From Euprymna scolopes (taxonomy: Eukaryota; Mollusca; Cephalopoda; Sepiida; Sepiolidae): a DNA stretch of 26,387 bases. Position 1 is the first letter of the stretch. Every line of letters begins with the position of its first letter. A model generated the notes under the pieces. That model saw only the letters and a program-made list of their open reading frames with translations. It made no database searches and was not told the origin of the DNA. Of the stretch, positions 20,990-26,387 are shown in pieces. The translations under genes were made by a program, and so were the position numbers. The stretch is from contig CM044500.1 in the NCBI GenBank assembly GCA_024364805.1, forward strand, positions 10,564,006 to 10,590,392, written 5' to 3'.

Positions 20990-21090
20990 AACCAGACTCT
21001 GACGAATAAAGAAAGCGTTATAGAATATGAAAACGTTATTTCAAACTTAAGTGAAACAATAAAAATATGCTTTTTGAATGTGTGACAGCC
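20990..21090. repeat. Second site of the 65-70 bp repeat unit
   Basis: AACGTTATTTCAAACTTAAG followed by AATAAAAATATGCTTTTTGA and ATGTGTGAC matches the unit at 19825-20045. A C-run and A-run (21085-21112) follow. The two sites flank the LINE family 2 fragment about 0.9 kb apart. Confidence 0.55.
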
Positions 21091-21197
21091 CCCCCCCAAA
21101 AAAAAAATAAAAAAACGAAACAGGTTCTTAAAAGCCTCCGCATAAGCGATATCTCCTAAAATGAAATCAAGCATTGAAGCATTCGGACAAAATCTGC

Positions 21198-21285
21198 TTT
21201 TTAAAACTTAAGAATGACAAAGGAAACTAAATGTTTTTAAAACTTAAGAATGACAAAGGAAAATAAATGTTTTTGAAACTTAAGC
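21198..21285. repeat. 36-bp tandem repeat, about 2.4 copies
   Basis: TTTTTAAAACTTAAGAATGA plus CAAAGGAAACTAAATG starts at 21198, 21234 and, partially, 21270, with exactly 36-bp spacing. The copies are nearly identical, so the duplication is recent. Confidence 0.9.
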
Positions 21286-21711
21286 AAAAATGTTGTTCTA
21301 AATTGAAATGAAACAGAACAACAGACCGACGGACAGGCCTTTTTTTATAGCAATCCTCGTAAGCATCTAAAAGACGCGCATATGTTTCTAGTAAAGATAA
21401 AAGGGTCAACATGGTGTCAGGTTTGTTGTTTTTAAAACGACCTTTCACGGACAGTATTAAACTAAACCTTAAGAACACCATTACACTTACATAGCTTTTT
21501 AAAAGCCGACATAAGCAGAGTCCATTACATTTTGCTACATTTTACAATTCCGATCACAGAAACAACAATAACAACAATATCATAATCCTATGCGAAGGAA
21601 ATCATCTTCTCATATGTATTATAAATGTGAATCAGTTTACAAGTTAGACCTAAATAGCAATGCATCTGCACAGTAAATATTTCTTTCTTAGTATTTTTTC
21701 GAAACGATAAA
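21286..21711. other. Unassigned sequence
   Basis: No gene or recognisable repeat is visible. The minus-strand open frame 21227-21481 overlaps the 36-bp repeat and has no recognised motif. Confidence 0.45.
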
Positions 21712-21835
21712 GTTTATTTTTTATATTATTTGGATTGTTTTGACTATTGTTCTCATCTTGGTTGCTTTTTTCCACAACGTTTCGGCCGAAGTAACCTCCG
21801 ATAGTCTTCAGGGGCATTAACACTGGATGTTATTG
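21712..21835 (-). mobile_element. Hammerhead-SINE family copy, diverged
   Basis: On the minus strand it reads CCCCTGAAGACTATCGGAGG, then TTACTTCGGCCGAAACGTTG, then a tail AAGATGAGAACAATAGTCAA and AATCCAAATAATAT. The tail matches AGATGAGGATAATAGTC of the copies at 23.6-24.4 kb. CUGAAGA and GAAACGUU fit a hammerhead core, but stem II pairs poorly. No clear A or B box is seen upstream, so the head may be missing. Confidence 0.6.
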
Positions 21836-21999
21836 GTAAATGGTGGAAAATAGTGCTAACCCTATTTCATTTTTTAATAAACCCGGGTCCATTATACATT
21901 TTATGGTTTTTTATCATAAAAAAATGACTATTCAGTTGATTTCATTGATTACGTATTCTATCCAATCCTTTTTTCTTTACTAGAAACATATCATATATA

Positions 22000-22009
22000 T
22001 GTATATGTG

Positions 22010-22069
<60 letters not shown>

Positions 22070-22078
22070 AACATTTCT

Positions 22079-22117
<39 letters not shown>

Positions 22118-22134
22118 GGCAAACATTTCTAAAA
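22000..22134. repeat. Duplicated (TA)n plus spacer
   Basis: Two TA arrays (about 22013-22066 and 22083-22111) are each followed by the same ATATGGCAAACATTTCTAAA (22062-22081 and 22115-22134). This is a local tandem duplication that includes the microsatellite. Confidence 0.85.
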
Positions 22135-22811
22135 AAACAGACCATTTAATTGGATATTAAAGAAATTAAAACAACAAAACAACTAAAAATATCGAAAGCT
22201 ACCTTATATCAAAACCCAACATGCAATTAACCAATCATAACTTTTAAAGTTATTAACGTAATATAATTTTATCCCGTAGCGTTGACTCTGGCATTTTAAT
22301 GATTAATGTCTTTGCTGGAACCGTGTCGACCCGTCCTCTCTGCGTCTAACTGATTTCATGCACCAATTCTAAAGCTATCTAACGAAATTCTCTCATTTTC
22401 ACTCGCTTTTTTTGTTTGCTTTTTTACTCGATGATTATTTGACGAAGAACTGAAAACGTTCGTGATACACGTGGAACATATATGACATAATTAAGCAGAT
22501 GGTTTTGGTATTTTTAACAATGCTTAAGTACATGAGAAAATGCTACGGAAATCTCACGCAATATATACTAATCTACTTCGGGAATGTATGTTTCTTCAAG
22601 ACACTATGTATACAGATTATGACAACGTTTGATCCAATCTCATAGCAGTCTGAAACATACTATTCTATCTTGTGTAAATATACCACAGTGTTATCTTATT
22701 TATTATCAGCCATTCGCCGCCATAGCTCTGGCGACGAGGAACTTAGTCGTACCAACGTTACCCAACACTTGCAACAAGAGCTTAAACTTATTCAAACACA
22801 AAATAACTCTA
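22135..22811. other. Unassigned AT-rich sequence
   Basis: No gene is recognised. The short plus-strand frames near 22629-22894 end inside the palindromic SINE and have no motif. Confidence 0.45.
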
Positions 22812-23052
22812 TATTAGTTGTTGTTGTTTTTTTTAACCATTTTATTGGTTCACAACGTTTCGGCCAACTTCCTCTGGCCTTCGTCAGGTGGTGACGAAGG
22901 CCAGAGGAAGTTGGCCGAAACGTTATGAACCAATAAAATGGTTAAAAAAAAAACAACAACTAATAAAGATGAGACTAATAGTCCGAAATAAAATAAAATA
23001 TAACGCTCATCTCAAAAATAAAAAAAATAAAAAAATAAAATAAAAAATTCCA
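22812..23052. mobile_element. Hammerhead-SINE copy as a 154-bp near-perfect palindrome, plus tail
   Basis: Left arm 22812-22886 and right arm 22892-22965 are reverse complements with only one substitution and length differences in the GTT/T tract, around a 5-nt centre GGTGG. Each arm carries the family core (GGCCGAAACGTT and ACGAAGGCCAGAGG on the plus strand of the right arm). The family tail AAAGATGAGACTAATAGTCC follows the right arm, then an A/T-rich stretch and AATTCCAATTAA. The A and B boxes are missing. The first C of CTGACGA is lost in the right arm. It could be an inverted double insertion, a replication-fork foldback, or an assembly artefact. Confidence 0.8.
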
Positions 23053-23626
23053 ATTAAGGAATAATATATACATACAAAATAACTCGGACTTATATTGCTC
23101 ATAACACAAGTAGTTAAAATTTAAACTTGTATCGGATACAACATAAACATATTTACAACTATAATTTTTGATATTTAAACACTTAGATGATATTAATATA
23201 ATAATTATAACAATATAATGATAAGTTAAAGTATAGTTAACGTTTACCATTAATGCCTGTAAAAAATTTGCGAACGCATCGGAAAATTGTATTTAAATAA
23301 AATAGTTTTACTTCTTGACTAAGACGCAAAAATTTCAGATGGCAGTTTTGGAATTTCAATCGTTCTACCGCAGTAAAAAAAAAAAATAAAAAAAATAAAC
23401 AAAACAAACAAACAAGGAAACCCAACAATCATGCCATTTTTTTTAAAATGTTTAACTGAGGACACGAAAATAGTTTGCATGGATACATATTCTTCTCTCG
23501 TTATCGAATTAAGAATTTTTCTTTCAGTGAGAAAATCTACGACCGTATACCAAAACAATATATACGGAAGATCAGTAGCCTATTTTAAACGAGAAAAAAA
23601 ATTAAAAGTGTAATTATATTTTAGGA
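23053..23626. other. Unassigned AT-rich sequence
   Basis: No gene is recognised. An A-rich patch (23374-23420) may be the tail of an old retroposon. Confidence 0.45.
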
Positions 23627-23680
23627 AAATTATTTATTTATTTATTTGCCGACTATTATCCTCATCTTTCTTAGTTGTTG

Positions 23681-23735
23681 TTTCACGACGTTTCGGCCAA
23701 CTATTCCTCTGGCCTTCGTCAGGTTGGAACCGCGA
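23681..23735 (-). ncRNA. Hammerhead ribozyme-like motif in SINE
   Basis: On the minus strand CTGACGA (23722-23716) is followed by A, a 5-bp stem II (GGCCA with TGGCC) and GAAA (23694-23691), then CGTC. Position 7 of the hammerhead core tolerates any base, so CUGACGA is acceptable. The predicted cut follows the C at 23687. Stem I pairs only weakly in this copy (GGTTCCAAC against GTGAAACAAC). One extra A lies before stem II. Confidence 0.55.
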
Positions 23736-23844
23736 CGGGATAGGAACTCTGAATCTCCTAACTGCATCCTCAGAAATAACTGCCTTTCATAGTTGTCGTC
23801 TTAGCACGTTTTAAGCCAAATAAGCCTCTGGCCAGCTTTGAGTA

Positions 23845-23917
23845 GGATTGAAACCGCGATCTTCAAACAATGCTCACCTGGAACTGTAGAGATTCAACGT
23901 CTCCATTCACTGCACCA
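23845..23917 (-). promoter_or_regulatory. RNA polymerase III internal promoter of the SINE (A and B boxes)
   Basis: On the minus strand TGGTGCAGTGAATGG (23917-23903) fits the A box consensus TRGCNNAGNNGG, and GGTTTCAATCC (23855-23845) fits the B box GGTTCRANNCC with one extra T. The spacing of about 50 bp between them is usual for tRNA-derived genes. The sequence is not a functional tRNA: acceptor-stem pairing is not evident and a repeat body follows. Confidence 0.65.
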
Positions 23918-24014
23918 CGGGCCTCGAAGGGCGATCAAGGTTAGATTTTTTGGTCTTATAAATCCACGTTTATTTATTATCTGATCTTCCATCGTTGGGT
24001 CGGTACTGAATGGT

Positions 24015-24387
24015 ATATTATTTTAATTGGAATTCATTATTGAGATGAGTATTATTTATTAATTTATTTATTGCAGATTATTACCCTTATCTTTCTTAGT
24101 TGTGGTTTCACGACGTTTCGGCCAACTATTCCTCTGGCCTTCGTCAGGTGGAAACCGCGATGGGATAGGAACTCCGAATCTTCTAATTGCATCCTCAGCA
24201 ATTACTGCCGTCCATAGTTGTTGTCTTCTCACCACATTTTGGCCAACTATTCCTCTGATGAAGGCCAGCGGAATAGTTAGCCGAAACGTCGTGAAACAAG
24301 TAAGAAAAGATGAGGATAATAGTCCGCAATAAATAAAAATTAATAAATAAAACTCATCTCAATAATGAATTCCAATTAAAATAATAT
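24015..24387. mobile_element. Hammerhead-SINE inverted dimer (foldback), about 373 bp
   Basis: Left arm 24015-24147 (minus-orientation SINE) and right arm 24255-24387 (plus-orientation SINE) are reverse complements over about 130 bp, from TATTATTTTAATTGG at the outer ends through the tail to the ribozyme core. The spacer holds one tRNA-like stretch (A-box-like GGATGCAATTAGAAG, B-box-like CGGTTTCCACC) and a second direct partial unit starting at 24215, again 118 bp from the first (24097). The right-arm core reads CTGATGA at 24255-24261 and GAAACGTC at 24283-24290. Substitutions between the arms show that the inversion is not a recent assembly fold. Confidence 0.8.
24104..24156 (-). ncRNA. Hammerhead ribozyme in SINE, best-paired copy of the family
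   Basis: On the minus strand: stem I 5' strand GGTTTCCAC (24156-24148), CTGACGA (24147-24141), an unpaired A, stem II GGCCA/TGGCC with loop GAGGAATAGT, GAAA (24119-24116), CGTC, then stem I 3' strand GTGAAACC (24111-24104). Stem I forms 3 plus 5 pairs around a single bulged C. All invariant core positions are present. Stem III is minimal (A-U and C-G with no loop), as in Penelope-type and some satellite hammerheads that act as dimers. The 5' strand of stem I overlaps the B box. The extra A before stem II has a precedent in a viroid hammerhead. Activity is inferred, not shown. Confidence 0.65.
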
Positions 24388-24689
24388 GTTAGGAAATTGT
24401 TCTTCGCGTTCAAAACAAAAATAATGAAATTGCAAATTTATCAAATAGGAGTCAAAACGCTACTTGGTATCCTATTGATAATTTTAATTACAACTCTAAA
24501 AACAAGAATACATTTGCTACGAATTTCTGACTCTGCGAATTAGAACGATCTTAAAAGGTTCGTTTGTTAATAATAAAATTGAGTACGCGTGATTACATCA
24601 ACTTTGTCAATCACATATTCACACAAAAACTTCGAATTCACATATGTTCAAGTGATACAATTATTAACTGAATTATGTATTCCTAAATA
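24388..24689. other. Unassigned AT-rich sequence
   Basis: No gene or repeat is recognised between the inverted SINE and the tetranucleotide microsatellite. Confidence 0.45.
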
Positions 24690-24850
24690 TCTATCTGCCT
24701 AGCTATTTATTTATTTATTATCTATCTGTCTGCCCCTATGTTTTTTTTATCTATCTATCGTTATATTTCTGTCTGTCTGTCTGCCTGTCTGTCTCTTTAT
24801 ATAGCTATCAGTCAATTAATCCCTCTGTCTATTTATCTGTCTGCCTGTTA
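24690..24850. repeat. Compound CTAT/CTGT tetranucleotide microsatellite
   Basis: Interrupted runs of CTAT, CTGT, CTGC and TTAT units, for example CTGTCTGTCTGTCTGCCTGT near 24773. It is a diverged simple repeat. Confidence 0.9.
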
Positions 24851-24869
24851 ATATATATCAACATTGAAT

Positions 24870-25085
24870 CGACATTGCCCGGTCGTGAAATACGCTTAAA
24901 TATGATATTTTGATTAATGCAGATTTCGTATTTATTATTATATCATATTGGATCTAATATATAGTAATGATTTTAAAAGTTTAAACAAATGACTCGTGCG
25001 CCATCACTAAGAATCGAAGCGAGAACATTTAGCTCACGACTTAATTTTCCTCTGATGTTAATGCCTGAGTTACGAAGACATGTTT
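24870..25085 (-). mobile_element. Repeat with possible tRNA-like head, SINE-like (copy 2, longer)
   Basis: The head part (24985-25085) matches 18339-18450. On the minus strand it has CTCAGGCATTAACATCAGAGG-like sequence (weak A box) and CTTCGATTCTT (weak B box). The body continues to CATATTTAAGCGTATTTCAC and GACCGGGCAA, which also occur at 12000-12022 next to the Helitron-type 3' end. The family may be a SINE or a Helitron that captured a tRNA-like head. Confidence 0.5.
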
Positions 25086-25460
25086 GCTACAAGGCTAAAA
25101 ATTAAAACATGAACCAATAGCTTTTAGGTTATACGTAGATATTTGTAATGCCGTCGTTAGATCTTCACCTGGCAAACCCCATTTTTTTAATGTTCACTTT
25201 TGCACCGATTTTCTCCGGCTAAAACCTAAATTTAAAGTTTCGCATTGGTTCGAATACCCTCTATATTAAGTTTCATGTCTTTAGACCAGAAACTGACAGA
25301 GGAGTTTAGTAGGCACATTTTTTAAACAAATATTTATACGCATGCTGCAGTATTTTAAGTTATACATTTATTATATTTTTACTAGAATATCTTTCCTTTT
25401 CTTTTCGAGTTTTAACAACTAGACCTTTACGTTCTCATGTTTAAGCTTAACCATTTTTCT
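25086..25460. other. Unassigned sequence
   Basis: No gene is recognised. The block 25180-25310 has a more even base composition and may be an old repeat, but I cannot assign it. Confidence 0.4.
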
Positions 25461-25466
25461 ATTATA

Positions 25467-25500
<34 letters not shown>

Positions 25501-25508
25501 GTATATAT
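25467..25508. repeat. (TA)n/(TATG) microsatellite
   Basis: TA units interrupted twice by ATGTAT. It lies about 50 bp upstream of the hammerhead motif. Confidence 0.95.
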
Positions 25509-25556
25509 AAGTAAGTAGAAAAAATCAATATACTGTTAAATTAAAATTTACAATAT

Positions 25557-25611
25557 ATTATTCAGCCATTCTGATGAGTCGTAAACGATGAAACCCGTGT
25601 CAGTGGATAAT
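25557..25611 (+). ncRNA. Type I hammerhead ribozyme motif
   Basis: Order: outer stem I ATTAT (25557-25561), internal loop TCAG, inner stem I CCATT (25566-25570), core CTGATGA (25571-25577), stem II GTCG-TAAA-CGAT (25578-25589), core GAA (25590-25592), stem III A-C with loop CCGT and G-T (25593-25600), C17 at 25601, then AGTGG (25602-25606) pairing with CCATT and ATAAT (25607-25611) pairing with ATTAT. All invariant core bases of the hammerhead are present, and every helix pairs (two G-U wobbles). The predicted cut lies between 25601 and 25602. Such minimal type I hammerheads are known from Penelope-like elements and animal retrozymes. I see no reverse transcriptase beside it. No second copy of this type is in the window. 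Confidence 0.75.
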
Positions 25612-25778
25612 TGTATTTTAAAACAATATACACGCTGCACCCCATTTGGGGGTACAAAATTGGTAAAAAGGAAAATTATTCTCAACTCGTATTAGGAAAA
25701 AATGCACTTTCGTATAAATAATTGAATTCATTCAAAAAAAGTATCGCAAACAAAAACAATTAAAAAACATCTGCTTAT

Positions 25779-26185
25779 TCGAAACTTCAGCCTCTGTTCC
25801 ATCGACGAAATGTTGCATCCCCCTGCCTGTTCCACAAGTACTTTAACGGTGAATTCTCTGACGAACTGCAAGCACTTGTGCCCCCTAGACGTAAATACCC
25901 CCGACAAACCCGACAATCAGCTAAATCCCACAGTAGAGATCCCTAGATGCAAGAGAGCCCTCTACTCCAGTAGTTTCTTCCCCAGAACAACTAGACTTTG
26001 GAATTCCCTTTCGGGTCCCTGCTTCCCGACTGTACTGGCATGCAGAAGTTCAAGTGCAACGTGAACCGACATCTTGCTGCCCAACTCCTTACATAGCACC
26101 CCTGTAGCTTATGTCCCTGATTGTAGTCCCTACAACAAAGTGGCAATGTGCCTTGTTTGGGGTGAAAATGTAAAAAAACAACAAA
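25779..26185 (+). mobile_element. LINE family 1, 5'-truncated copy (3' end)
   Basis: It starts at AAACTTCAGCCTCTGTTCCA and is nearly identical to 8515-8798 plus 9731-9847 of the longer copy. It carries the C-terminal coding part (FFPRTTRLWNSLSGPCFPTV in its frame) and the 3' tail GTGGCAATGTGCCTTG plus GGGTGAAAATGTAAAA. At 26050-26075 it reads straight through the point where the longer copy holds the 928-bp insert. It is the youngest-looking copy of the three. Confidence 0.9.
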
Positions 26186-26387
26186 AAAAAAACAAGGAAT
26201 ACGAAATAAAATGAAAAGATCCTTATTTCAGGGAGTTTCAAAGAAAGGGTCTTCTCGTCAGAGGAAAATAAGTTAGTAAAAGGTAAATATATATAAGTAT
26301 CTAGTTTTACTTGTTAGCTCAAGTTTTGAAAACAATTGGAAAAAACATTGTTCTATCCCAACCATTATCAATGGACCAGAGGTCATC
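26186..26387. other. Unassigned sequence at window edge
   Basis: A-rich LINE tail region followed by unremarkable AT-rich sequence. No gene is seen. Confidence 0.5.

Larger units (their letters stand above)
23627..23930 (-). mobile_element. tRNA-derived SINE carrying hammerhead cores, dimeric
   Basis: Minus-strand order: tRNA-like head with A box (23903-23917) and B box (23845-23855), a decayed hammerhead core (about 23790-23845), a second tRNA-like stretch with GATGCAGTTAGGAG (A-box-like) and CGGTTCCAACC (B-box-like), an intact-looking core (23681-23735), the tail AGATGAGGATAATAGTC and (ATAA)n. The two head-plus-core units are direct repeats at 118 bp (TAGTTGT at 23672 and 23790). No protein is encoded. 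Octopus tRNA-derived SINEs are known; I cannot say whether this is one of the described families. Confidence 0.75.

Noticed and set aside
23845-23917. A functional tRNA gene
   Set aside because: A and B boxes are present, but the acceptor stem does not pair, and the sequence continues into a SINE body. It is a tRNA-derived promoter only.
24690-24850. CRISPR-like or regulatory array
   Set aside because: It is a compound tetranucleotide microsatellite with no spacers.

Overview
This is an AT-rich, intron-like or intergenic stretch of a metazoan genome. It holds no complete protein-coding host gene. Jockey/CR1-type LINEs, Tc1/mariner and Helitron DNA elements, tRNA-derived SINEs and long AT-rich simple repeats together point to a cephalopod mollusc, most likely an octopus. 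That is inferred from repeat content only; another lophotrochozoan is possible. The one host-like coding signal is an orphan exon at 2434-2699 that encodes a membrane-anchor segment and ends at a splice donor.

Layout. 1-3300: quiet sequence with a hairpin, a GA microsatellite, a short minisatellite and the candidate exon. 3301-4610: a nearly whole but decayed Tc1-like transposon with spacing D-x37-E. 5210-9847: LINE family 1 (a 3' fragment, then a longer copy), separated by a decayed mariner (6290-6910) and a 112-bp inverted repeat pair. The longer LINE is split by a 928-bp insert, probably a solo LTR-like fossil. 9848-12600: mostly unassigned, with a hammerhead-SINE relic, a foldback repeat and a Helitron 3' end. 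12600-13082, 15540-18262 and 20154-20341: three copies of LINE family 2. 13574-14688: a 19-bp AT minisatellite, a Helitron cut by the assembly gap (14511-14631), and 16-bp direct repeats around the whole block. 18273-19816: two TA arrays, a repeat with a possible tRNA-like head, and a complete 761-bp non-autonomous Helitron.

The most interesting part is 21.7-25.6 kb. A SINE family here joins RNA polymerase III-type A and B boxes to a hammerhead-ribozyme core (CUGANGA, stem II, GAAA, then GUC). The unit is repeated in tandem at 118 bp, and two loci form large palindromes. A separate, more canonical type I hammerhead lies at 25557-25611, with stems I, II and a minimal stem III all pairing. Related relics lie at 10.15 kb and 21.75 kb. 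The window may therefore contain ribozyme-bearing SINE/retrozyme-like elements whose 5' stem I strand is also the B box.

No functional pathway connects these parts. They are layered insertions, and nested or truncated copies allow some relative dating.
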